Shown here one piece after another: positions 40,166-49,464 of a stretch of DNA of 64,000 nt (positions are counted from its first letter, which is position 1; every line of letters starts with the position of its first letter). This stretch comes from Nitrososphaeraceae archaeon (GTDB lineage: Archaea > Thermoproteota > Nitrososphaeria > Nitrososphaerales > Nitrososphaeraceae). The stretch is from the NCBI GenBank assembly GCA_031316115.1, contig JALDRC010000002.1:372001-436000 (forward strand). The letters are read 5' to 3'. The translations under genes were made by a program, and so were the position numbers. The notes beneath the pieces are model-generated. The model had not been told where the DNA came from and searched no databases. It was given only the letters and a program-made list of their open reading frames with translations.

Positions 40166-41059
40166 ATGCAAAAGCAGAAAATTACTGCATTTTTCTTATC
40201 TGCAGTGTTATTGACTGGAGCTATAACAACAGCGATACCATATTTTTTTGGTGACGCCGATGCAACAGGAGATAAGAAGAAAAGAGACAGATATTATGAC
40301 GATAATAGATATTATGATAAATATTCTACTTATGACGAGAATTATTACGGCAAGGACAAACAATATCATGATGATGATAAGAGATATTATTCCAACTACG
40401 AGGAGTATGGAAAAGATTATGACGGAAAGGAAAAACGCGATTATGACAAATACAGTAAATATGGAAAGGATCGTGACGGAAAGGAAAAACGCGGTACTGA
40501 CAAATACAGTAAATATGGAAAGGATCGTGACGGAAAGGAAAAACGCAATTATGACAAATACAGTAAATATGGAAAGGATCGTGACGGAAAGGAAAAACGC
40601 GATTATGACAAATACAGTAAATATGGAAAGGATCGTGACGGAAAGGAAAAACGCGATTATGACAAATACAGTAAATATGGAAAGGATCGTGACGGAAAGG
40701 AAAAACGCGATTATGACAAATACAGTAAATATGGAAAGGATCGTGACGGAAAGGAAAAACGCGATTATGACAAATACAGTAAATATGGAAAGGATCGTGA
40801 CGGAAAGGAAAAACGCGATTATGACAAATACAGTAAATATGGAAAGGATCGTGACGGAAAGGAAAAACGATATTATTCCAACTACGAGGAGTATGGAAAA
40901 GATTATGACGGAAAGGAAAAACGCGATTATGACAAATACAGTAAATATGGAAAGGATCGTGACGGAAAGGAAAAACGATATTATTCCAACTACGAGGAGT
41001 ATGGAAAAGATTATGACGGAAAGGAAAAACGATATAATGATGATATAAAGATATTATAA
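40166..41059 (+). CDS. Secreted tandem-repeat protein with 18-residue Tyr/Lys/Asp repeats
   Basis: A signal peptide (MQKQKITAFFLSAVLLTGAI, ending DADA) precedes a Tyr/Asp/Lys segment and then 12 units of 18 residues (main form DYDKYSKYGKDRDGKEKR, variant YYSNYEEYGKDYDGKEKR). The mature protein is almost wholly Lys, Asp, Tyr, Gly and Glu, so it is probably unfolded or ion-bound at the cell surface. The frame ends in NDDIKIL, but the downstream DNA in another frame encodes a plausible continuation (RYYNEQKYSTSKKDKK) and a tail at 41155-41280 (SNSFNISSLLSTLNPF) like the hydrophobic tails of the other repeat proteins. The original gene thus probably ended at 41280 and has lost bases near 41040 and 41130. 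Confidence 0.8.
   Translation: MQKQKITAFFLSAVLLTGAITTAIPYFFGDADATGDKKKRDRYYDDNRYYDKYSTYDENYYGKDKQYHDDDKRYYSNYEEYGKDYDGKEKRDYDKYSKYGKDRDGKEKRGTDKYSKYGKDRDGKEKRNYDKYSKYGKDRDGKEKRDYDKYSKYGKDRDGKEKRDYDKYSKYGKDRDGKEKRDYDKYSKYGKDRDGKEKRDYDKYSKYGKDRDGKEKRDYDKYSKYGKDRDGKEKRYYSNYEEYGKDYDGKEKRDYDKYSKYGKDRDGKEKRYYSNYEEYGKDYDGKEKRYNDDIKIL
40385..41032 (+). repeat. Twelve tandem 54-bp coding repeats
   Basis: Twelve units in register encode 18 residues each; order of first two residues: YY, DY, GT, NY, DY five times, YY, DY, YY. Five adjacent units are identical in DNA. The YY variant occurs at both ends and once between, suggesting block duplication or gene conversion. Confidence 0.95.
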
Positions 41060-41280
41060 TGAACAGAAATATTCAACTTCAAAAAAGACAAGAAATTTGA
41101 TAACAACAACTATGGGAGTAGATTATAACAAATATTCAAAAAAATAAATACTCTATGGAAATGAAGAATATTCAAAAACCACCATTTAGGACAGATATTA
41201 GTTCCGAACATGAACAAGCAAGTGGAAATTCCAATAGCTTTAACATAAGTAGTTTGTTGTCCACCCTTAATCCATTTTAG

Positions 41281-41877
41281 AAAATAAACCTAAATCTCAT
41301 TTTTTTTATTTTTCTGTTCTCAAAATTTTTGATAATATTTGTATCGCAACATAGTAGGTATAGAGTAAGTGCGCATTATTTTATAATAAAAACACTTGCT
41401 CTGTTAACCTAACAATTATCTGCTACTATTTTCTCTTTTCGTAATTGTTTGCCTACCTCCATCAGTTCTTATGCAACGTATTTACCAAGTTAGTTTCCAA
41501 ATTTGGTTTATATATTTAATACAATTTCATAACTTTTACTAGATCCAGAAGTATTTCCTATCGTCAGTGTCTTTTTCAGCAAGACTTTATTATTATTAAG
41601 TATTTTGGATACTTTACATTTTGTTATTCAATCAAATTATTGATCTTGAAGGATTTAAAAAAATAACCCTCGTCGAATAATCGATCAATACATATTATTT
41701 CTCGTCATTTTCGACAAATATTCCGTCAAATAGTTTGTGAGAGAATAATATACATATATAGAACTGTCTTGTTTGAAAGAATTTTAAAAAATAGAAAATC
41801 AAACAAAATATCATAATAATTAACTATCTGATAGAGTCAGAATCTTGAAATTATAAGTATTTGATATTATAAGTATA
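41281..41877. other. Intergenic region without recognisable genes
   Basis: 600 bp, AT-rich, nothing recognised. Its right end is the target site of the IS6 element at 41886. Confidence 0.4.
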
Positions 41878-41885
41878 GGATGTTG

Positions 41886-42609
41886 GGTGCTGTTAAGTTA
41901 AGAGTATTCCACCTCCAATTTTGAATAAACTAATATTTCTAATTTTTGAATTATAGAGATTAACAAAGAATTTTATCCGATTGTATACATGTTGTAGATC
42001 ACATTTTATGATACCATTCTCGATACAAGGATAGTAATCATCAAAACATTCTGTTCTATCCTTAAAATACTCCATCAATCTTTCAATCAAACTTTTATCA
42101 AAAAGGAGAATGCAATCTATGTTTTAGATGTAAAAAGTTACATGCTTGTGGATACCATGTACCTCCATCTGTGAAAACTATATGTATACCATTTTTGGAT
42201 ACAAGAGAACTGATAAAATTCTCTGCTACAAACATGTTTCTCTCTTTTGATATATGGATTCCAAGCACAGATCTCTGAACTTGTTCAATACATATCCATA
42301 ACCAAAAATGCTGATTACCAATCTGAATAATAGTTTCGTCTATTATGAATGCTGATACTCTTTTTCTCCTGAAAATCTGTAATGAACCAAAACATTAAAT
42401 CCACTCCCAAATTGCAACATAACTTCTATTCTGATCCTTAAATAGTTCCAGTGCTTTAGATGTATTTCGTAGACTGATACCAAGAAAGTACAAATACAAA
42501 GAATACATTACTATACATGTGGATGTTCTGTTTCTTTCAAATTTCAACAACATATGTTGTTAGAATAGAACATTCATAGCTTTATCTCTTTCGTTAACTT
42601 AACAGCACC
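41886..42609 (-). mobile_element. IS6-family element, 724 bp, with inverted repeats and near-perfect 8-bp target duplication
   Basis: The ends are GGTGCTGTTAAGTTAA at 41886 and its exact reverse complement at 42594-42609. Flanks GGATGTTG (41878-41885) and GGATGGTG (42610-42617) differ at one base and fit an 8-bp duplication. The minus strand encodes the IS6 DDE transposase in pieces: AFIIDETIIQIGNQHFWLW (first Asp), GIHIVFTDGGTWY (second Asp), and SLIERLMEYFKDRTECFDD (Glu and RN-type helix) with FVNLYN at the end. Frameshifts at about 42110 and 42390 inactivate it. Confidence 0.85.
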
Positions 42610-42617
42610 GGATGGTG

Positions 42618-43095
42618 GGTCGTAATTCAATCCACAAATAGATAGTGGAATGTATGTTGACGATACCAAAATACTCTAGTTTGTTTATTCCTATTTGTTG
42701 GATAAGTTAAGCTAACTTATCATTTGTTTAAGAGTAAGGCTCTGATTTGGCGATATCATTGAAGTGGTTATCAGAAAACTCTTTTTTGAGATTGGATTTA
42801 GATATGTGTAATTTCTTAGATTATTTGTGTCTAAACTGGAAATAAACATTGGCGTCAAATCTATGATCAATCACTCTAAATACACAAGGAAGTAAATGAA
42901 TGGATTATCTATCATGAGCAGGTTTTCTAATTGTGTATGGGATATGTAGAGTGGTTTTTAATTAATGGTCAATAAATATAAAAAAAAGTTTAAAGAAGGT
43001 GTAATAAAAGAAATAATTTTTCAAGCTAATAACATATATTAATTCTAAAAATCTACGAATTATTTTTTAAAAATAAAAATAAAAAAAGATTGAGT
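42618..43095. other. Intergenic region without recognisable genes
   Basis: 480 bp of AT-rich DNA between the IS6 copy and the 3' end of the next repeat protein. Nothing recognised. Confidence 0.4.
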
Positions 43096-44102
43096 TTAGT
43101 CAGGTCCTAATGTTGATGAGATAGGATGACCTAAAAGTGATGGAGTTATATCATGATTATTTTCACTCATAGGTTCAACTTGCATTCTCTGAGGTTTCAT
43201 GTTCATGTCCTTCATGTTATGATTTCCATTATTGGTTGGTTTTTCAAAAGGATACTTGTTTTCATATGGTGCCTTCTTTTCATATGGGTTCTTCATATAG
43301 TATGGATCTTTCTTTTCAAAAGGATACTTGTTTTCATATGGTGCCTTCTTTTCATATGGGTTCTTCATATAGTATGGATCTTTCTTTTCAAAAGGATACT
43401 TGTTTTCATATGGTGCCTTCTTTCATATGGTTCTTCATATAGTATGATCTTCTTTCAAAAGGATACTTGTTTTCATATGGTGCCTTCTTTTCATATATGG
43501 GTTCTTCATATAGTATGGATCTTTCTTTTCAAAAGGATACTTGTTTTCATATGGTGCCTTCTTTTCATATGGGTTCTTCATATAGTATGGATCTTTCTTT
43601 TCAAAAGGATACTTGTTTTCATATGGTGCCTTCTTTCATATGGGTTCTTCATATAGTATGGATCTTTCTCTTTTCAAAAGGATACTGCTTTCATACGGAT
43701 CTTTCTTGTAGTACTTGATCCTTCTTCTTCTCATACGGGATCTTTCTTGTAGTATTGATCCTTCTTCTCATACGAATCTTTCTTGTAGTATTGCTCTTTA
43801 TCATAAGGAGTGTCATAATACTGATCCATCATGTAACCGTATTGACCACGTTCATCATAAGGATCATATGAATATCGGTCTCTATCACCATGTCTTTTTT
43901 TGTCCTTCCTGTCATCACAGTCTCGTTTCTTGTCTTTCTTGTGTTTCTTATCTCTCTTGTCATCATTGCAGTACTTGTCTTTCTTGTACTTCTTGTCACT
44001 TGATGCCATAACATCTTCTGTAACAGATGGAAGTGCGAGAGTTATAGCTCCACTTATCAAGACTACTGCCAAGAACATGGCTAATATCTTTCCCTTAACC
44101 AT
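43096..44102 (-). pseudogene. Secreted tandem-repeat protein with 24-residue Pro/Tyr/Lys repeats, several frameshifts
   Basis: The N-terminal part (43731-44102) has a signal peptide (MVKGKILAMFLAVVLISGAI, cleavage near DVMA) and a Lys/Asp/Arg-rich mature start with two Cys (KYCNDDKRD, KRDCDDRKD), then QYGYMMDQYYDTPYDKEQYY. The middle encodes 24-residue units (KDPYYMKNPYEKKAPYENKY plus PFEK). The C-terminal part (43096-43368) ends MSENNHDITPSLLGHPISST. Missing or added bases in T, G and A runs at about 43420, 43450, 43495, 43630, 43670 and 43730 break the frame. The size when repaired is about 335 residues. A TATA-like run lies at 44119-44129. Confidence 0.75.
43251..43690 (-). repeat. Seven tandem copies of a 72-bp coding repeat, some with indels
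   Basis: The landmark GATACTTGTTTTCATATGG recurs at 43251, 43323, 43395, 43462, 43536, 43608 and (altered) 43681, giving spacings of 72, 72, 67, 74, 72 and 73. Deviations come from shortened T, G and A runs and one TA duplication. Confidence 0.9.
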
Positions 44103-44623
44103 GAATTAATCTTTTAAGTTATAATATTTCAGAGATTGGAAGGATTATAATAGCTATTTCAAATTCTAATCTATTATAGTTATTTAATATAGTAATAAAA
44201 TAGAAAGACACACTAATAACCTTATTCTTTTATTTTTTGATAGGAAATTATTATATTTTATATCTACTTTAGTTTTTTATAGTAGAATTCTTCTACTTTC
44301 ACAAAATATTATAATTATTATATTATATAACCTTGGACAAATTATAAAAGCTGATAACAGTTAATAAATATAATAAATCTAAACCAGAAAGTAATCTATG
44401 TTCTAATAATATTATGATCTATCTCTTGGGGATATCAAGAAGAAGTTATTATGAATTGAAGAGAAGTATAATAAGGGAAATTTAAGATGTAATAAGAAAA
44501 TAAAAATTATATTTTGACCAAATATATAAAAATAAAATTCATAATTGGTTTTAAACTTACTAAAAGATTCAGAAGATTTAAAAAAGATTAGTTGAAGGTT
44601 ATTTATTGTTCAACTTCTAATTA
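44103..44623. other. Intergenic region
   Basis: 520 bp between two minus-strand genes; it contains the TATA-like promoter of the 44102 gene (44119-44129). Nothing else recognised. Confidence 0.4.
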
Positions 44624-45404
44624 TTATCTTCTATATCCATCATCGTAGTCGTAGTGATTACGATAATCTTTCTCATGATATTCTCCTCGGTAGTCGTGTT
44701 TGTCTCCGTAAGAACTGGGATAATATTCCTCGGATCCATAACCATAATGATCCTTGATATCAAAGATATTTACGTCTCTTGGATCTACAGATTGGATATC
44801 TTCAACACATACTGCAACTAATGGATTATTGGGTTGATTGTTTTGTAGTACTGTTAAGTCAAGTAATGGTACTAGTTTGAACGATGCTACTATTTGAACA
44901 TCAGATCCTGGAGTTATAGGATCACCACTAAATTGTCCATCTGCCGAAGGAGGAAGATTCTTTAATAATGCAAAACTGTCTTTAACTATTACTTTGCCTG
45001 GAGATTCAAATGATAAATCACCTACAGCTGTATCACTTACACATTCTGGTTCATTTACCAGTTGCACATAGTGATTATGCCATATTGGATTAAGAATCTC
45101 TTCATTTTGTAATTCACTATCATACACCTGCATGAGTTGTAGTTACTATTGCCTTATTGTCTGATGTTACGACACCATAACCAAATGCACCACCGGATCC
45201 ATCTGTTGGTATTTCACCTCTTGTTTTAAAAAATATTGTCTTTATTATGTCGTCTTTTATTCCAATATCTGCTTTTTTTTTCTCGCGAAAATCATCACCA
45301 TTAGAACTAGCCCATACCATAGCAAGTGGAGAAGATATTACTAAGCTAAGGCTGACTGCTAATAATGATGATAGCAGAACCATAGAACCTTTTCTTTTGT
45401 TCAT
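44624..45404 (-). pseudogene. Secreted protein with His/Tyr/Asp-rich tail, one-base frameshift
   Basis: The 5' part (45120-45404) has a signal peptide (SLLAVSLSLVISSPLA, then MVWASS) and a domain start GIKDDIIKTIFFKTRGEIP and AIVTTTHAGV. The 3' part (44624-45133) continues YDSELQNEEILNPIWHNHYVQL, the beta-rich core and LVAVCVEDIQSVDP, then a charged tail KDHYGYGSEEYYPSSYGDKH. One missing base near 45125 separates the two; restoring it joins HAGV to YDSE, giving about 259 residues. THAGV...WHNHYV is a conserved section of exported proteins in ammonia-oxidising archaea. A TATA-like box lies at 45425-45436. Confidence 0.75.
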
Positions 45405-45424
45405 TGGAAACTATTTTACAATTT

Positions 45425-45436
45425 GATATTTATAAA
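45425..45436 (-). promoter_or_regulatory. TATA-like box for 45404 gene
   Basis: On the minus strand TTTATAAATATC is centred about 26 nt upstream of the ATG at 45404. Confidence 0.45.
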
Positions 45437-45456
45437 TGACGAAACATCCTTCATTA

Positions 45457-45604
45457 TTTATTTTAGCTTGTTAGATACATATAAAGTTGTTATTTAATGA
45501 CAATAGAGATTTATTTTAGCTTGTTAGATACATATAAAGTTGTTATTTAATGACAATAGAGATTTATTTTAGCTTGTTAGATACATATAAAGTTGTTATT
45601 TAAT
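45457..45604. repeat. Non-coding 53-bp minisatellite, 2.8 copies
   Basis: Units start at 45457, 45510 and 45563 with TTTATTTTAGCTTGTTAG; the first two are identical and the third stops after about 41 bases. The period is not a multiple of three and the repeats lie just upstream of the promoter of the 45404 gene. Confidence 0.9.
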
Positions 45605-45977
45605 AATATTATATAATTAATGAACATAATTATTTTATATAAAAATAGTAGTATGTTTCTTATAAATATAATTTTAAAATACCATTGTTCGTACTTTTAC
45701 ATGGTTGTTAATTAAATGGAGTTCTTTAAGTAGATTACCAATTTCAGATTTAAAAAATAATTTAAAGAATTATCGTAAACTCATGGAATAAAAATTCAAA
45801 TTAAGTTAAAAATTAGGATAATAAACTATCTTTTTAGGTATATATAGATATCCAACTATAACTGGTTTAAAGATAGATAGATAACCAGTTTTCTAACACT
45901 TTATTGGAAATGACTTAGGTATATCTGAAAAAAATATAAATATTATATATAGAGTAGACTCCTGAAGGATCTATGTA
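45605..45977. other. Intergenic region upstream of endonuclease IV
   Basis: AT-rich promoter region of 370 bp. A run AAAAATATAAATATTATATA is centred about 35-40 nt before the ATG at 45978 and may be the core promoter. Confidence 0.4.
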
Positions 45978-46922
45978 ATGCTCAAAATAGGATTTCATGT
46001 TTCGATATCTGGCGGAATATCGAATTCTATAGATAATTCCTTAAAAATTGGATGTAATACATTTCAAATATTTAGCAGGAGTCCAAGAAGATGGGATTCA
46101 AAACCTTTGGAAAAAGAGGAAATCCAAAATTTTATAAAGAAAAAAGAAGAAAACAATTTTAATTCAGATTCAATTTTTGTTCATATGCCTTATCTCCCTA
46201 ATTTCGCTTCATCTAACAAGGAGCTTCACAAAAAATCCACTTCTGTTCTTATGGAAGAAATTGCAAGATGTGCCTCACTACATATCTCATATCTTGTATT
46301 GCATCTAGGAACTCATGGAGGAGATGGAAATGAGAAAGGAATCCAACAATTGGTAAATGCATGTAAATTTGCAATAGAAAATTACAATAAAACAGATTTA
46401 AAATTCAAATATGATAACAAAAAGAAAGATAACACCACGGATAATAAGAGTAATGATAACCAAACTAACTTGAACTCCGTAACTGTTCTACTTGAAAACA
46501 ATACAGGAAAGAAGAACAGTATAGGAAGTAGATTTGAAGAGTTAGCAATAATTCTTGATAAATTAAAATCTTCCGTGGATATGCGTTCTCATTCTTTTGG
46601 TATTTGCCTTGATACTTGTCATGCTTTTGCATCTGGTTATGATCTAAGGAAAAATGATAAAGTTTATGAAACCTTTGATATTTTCAATGATAAAGTAGGG
46701 TTAAAAAATCTGAAACTTTTACATTTAAATGATTCTAAAGGAGATTTCAATTCAAATCGTGATTTGCATGAGCATATCGGATTAGGTAAAATCGGCCTAG
46801 ATGGCTTCAAATCAATATTGAACCATAATTCTATAAACAAAATACCTATGATAATGGAAACACCTATAGATAGTAAAAGAGATGACTTTGGAAATCTAAA
46901 AGTAGTTAAAAGTTTGATTTAG
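45978..46922 (+). CDS. nfo: Endonuclease IV (AP endonuclease)
   Basis: A TIM-barrel AP endonuclease of 314 residues, starting GFHVSISGG. Metal-ligand segments are visible in order: VHMPY (His69), LHLGTH (His109), LLENN (Glu173), CLDTCHAFASG (Asp212, His215), LLHLNDSKG, the EHIGLG histidine and a METP glutamate. It cleaves DNA 5' of abasic sites in base-excision repair. A hydrophilic Asn/Lys/Asp-rich insertion lies at about residues 145-166 (KKDNTTDNKSND), outside the core. Stand-alone gene with ATG start. Confidence 0.95.
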   Translation: MLKIGFHVSISGGISNSIDNSLKIGCNTFQIFSRSPRRWDSKPLEKEEIQNFIKKKEENNFNSDSIFVHMPYLPNFASSNKELHKKSTSVLMEEIARCASLHISYLVLHLGTHGGDGNEKGIQQLVNACKFAIENYNKTDLKFKYDNKKKDNTTDNKSNDNQTNLNSVTVLLENNTGKKNSIGSRFEELAIILDKLKSSVDMRSHSFGICLDTCHAFASGYDLRKNDKVYETFDIFNDKVGLKNLKLLHLNDSKGDFNSNRDLHEHIGLGKIGLDGFKSILNHNSINKIPMIMETPIDSKRDDFGNLKVVKSLI

Positions 46923-47904
46923 AATAACTGGTTTAAAACTAAAAAACATGAGATTTATAATTTTAGCAGTAAGAGTTTATCAATATTCAAATAATTATGT
47001 AAAATATTTAGCCTTCATTATGTAAATATATAAACTATCAAAAATTTTATATTTCCCATTCAACAACATAATATATCAAATTCCACCAAGTAACATATTT
47101 AAATGCCATATATTCTTGAACAACATATTTTTGTTAAATTAAGTTATTTTCTTTTCGATGAGATTGAGTATTATATATATAGTGTGAAGATACAACTGCT
47201 AATAATGATTATCTCAGTCTAGAATTAAAGTGATTTGCAATATAACAAGGATGACAAATTTTGATATTCGTTCGAGTTTTTAATTTTATTATGATAGTTA
47301 TCTTTTAGTATTATACCGAACATATTCTAGACTTTTCTTTGTTTTTTAGTAATAATAATATCATTTATCAGGATACGAGATGTTTAAATCCACGAAGAGG
47401 TTTTTATTTCGAAATTAAAAAACTTCCAAATATCATAGTTTTAATCTAATGCCAGTTTAATTGATATCATCATAAATACAATAATTCCTAATATAGAGGA
47501 TTGATATTTGTCAATTATATGCAAAATCAAAACCTGAAAGCTAGAATAAACATTGATGAACTAGAATTAAATTAGATTTTACTGTAAGTAGTTATAGTGA
47601 TTATATCTACTATTTTCGAACAAAATAAATATCATATTTACAGAAGCATAATTAAGGCCGTAAAATAATAGATACTTTCAGAATTGCTAAGAATAATTAA
47701 TACTACAATTGATAAAAATAATTTGATTTATGGTCACCCAAAATATAACAACAGAATATAATTATCACTTTAATCCTGAATTAAAACTATTACTAAAAAT
47801 TATTTTTTTATAAATATATCGACTTTGTAAATAATCATTTAGAATTTTTTTATAGCTTGATGTTAGTAAAAAATTAGATTATTTCTCTATCTTTCATAGG
47901 AGAT
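46923..47904. other. Intergenic region between convergent genes
   Basis: Nearly 1 kb of AT-rich DNA. No supported gene or RNA was recognised. Confidence 0.4.
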
Positions 47905-48483
47905 TTATTTTAATTTTTCACTTAATTTTTGGGATTTTAGTTGCTCCAGTTTCTGTAGTTGTTCTAGTTGGTTAGTGGGAGAATTTATTTGATGGGATTG
48001 TTTTTGTTGTTGTACTGGCTCTTCTATCATTTGTGGAGTTGAGTTTGTTTGGACTTGGTCTGTTTCTGTTTCTGCACTTTGTCCGGTGCCGTCAGCCGCT
48101 TTTCCTATTACACCTGATTCACATGATGTTTCTAATTCGCCTGTTGAACATTGTGGACATTCAGGCAGTTGTACAAAACAGGCATATGGATCTTTAACCA
48201 CAAATCCTTTGAGTAATCCAAATCAACAGACAAAATTCTGGTATTGATTTGAATATTTGTTGTATGTATTATCATAATTATAGTGAGTATCATGTTTATG
48301 GGAATGATAGTATGGTTGTTGATCATATTGCATTCCATAAGAATTCTCTGCATAGGAATCGTACATTTTTTCAGAATGCTTCGATCTATCAGGTTTATCT
48401 GCATAGGCCTGCATAGAAATAGCACTTAAACCAATAAAGAGAGTGGTAGCCAATAACAAACCAAGAATTTGCGATTTGTACAT
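47905..48483 (-). pseudogene. Secreted His/Tyr-rich protein interrupted by an in-frame TGA
   Basis: A signal peptide (ILGLLLATTLFIGLSAI, cleavage at QAYA) is followed by a His/Tyr/Asn-rich segment (YYHSHKHDTHYNYDNTY) reaching QNFVC and then TGA at 48223-48225. The same frame continues directly: FGLLKGFVVKDPYACFVQL, a Cys cluster ECPQCSTGELETSC, and a Gln/Ser/Lys tail with QLEQLQKLEQLKSQK. The unbroken coding character on both sides in one frame indicates a single gene of about 192 codons with one nonsense codon, either a mutation (for instance from TGG) or an error. The His-rich stretch might bind metal. Confidence 0.65.
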
Positions 48484-49464
48484 TAATTGGACATATGAAA
48501 ACAGGTATAATTTGAGATTATATTCATTATGCGCTGACTAAACAATTTTACAGAATTGTCTAGATAAATCTTATAATATTGTTGGCTAAAATTCTAATGT
48601 TATAAATTTATAGTCAATAAGATGCTACAGTGTCTATCTGTAGATGAAGATGGAAAATAATAATAATTATTCAATTCACTTAGGTACATATTTGTCAAAC
48701 ATATATTCACAATAACTATTTAAAAATAGTCATAAGAATAAAAAATAAAAATTAATAAAAAATGATAGAATACATTGTCATCTTAATGGAATAAACATCT
48801 GGTTTTCCCTAAATATAAGGAATATGCTTAAATCTATATTATTAATTTGAACGATCTATTTTTAAAATGATCAAAACATTATAACATTTTCGTAAATCCC
48901 AAAAAAAGATAGCGTTCTAGAAGAACCAAATAAATTCCTCGATTTTTACAGTCTGATCTTTGAAGTTATATAAATATACTGATATATTTTATGGCTCTAG
49001 AAAAGATCATGGCTAAATAAATTCTAGAATTATTTTTGGGTTAGAAAAACAATTTTAATATTTTAGATAAGCAAAACAATTATTTTTTAATTTAAAACAT
49101 TGTAAATTCCTCACGATCTCCATAAAAAAGTAATCACATATATTAGATACTTTTAAGATTATCAATAGTAGAAAATAACTGATCATTTAGGGGAAGTGTA
49201 GATCTGAGTGAATTCTTGGGTTCAGACGTCAAATATACCGCTGGCGCTTCTTATAATCTTAATGTAATATGAGAGGAAAAATAAATCAGACCATCAATAA
49301 TGATAATTATCAAATTCTTTATAGATATCCTACCTCTGTATCTTTATTTGATATTAAACAATTCACTTTTCTCCAAATTTTAAGATAAATGGTTTGTAAT
49401 TTTTAACTTGAATTGTTTTCCAAAACGATCCTATTTTATTTAAGTTTCAAAAATATATCATAAA
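48484..49464. other. Intergenic region between divergent genes
   Basis: About 1 kb, AT-rich. A TATA-like run at 48504-48513 serves the minus-strand gene at 48483. No other feature recognised. Confidence 0.4.

Noticed and set aside
40248-41048. Second open frame over the 54-bp repeats as a real gene
   Set aside because: No signal peptide or promoter, and Met/Thr/Ile repeat composition typical of a shifted frame; the other frame has signal peptide and family resemblance.
43153-43718. Phe/Ile/Trp-rich open frames on the plus strand
   Set aside because: Antisense of the 24-residue Lys/Pro/Tyr repeats; no start signals and implausible composition. The same holds for 63390-63908 and 58193-58483.
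47905-48483. Selenocysteine at the in-frame TGA
   Set aside because: No selenocysteine machinery or insertion-type hairpin is seen, and thaumarchaeotes are not known to use it; mutation or error is simpler.
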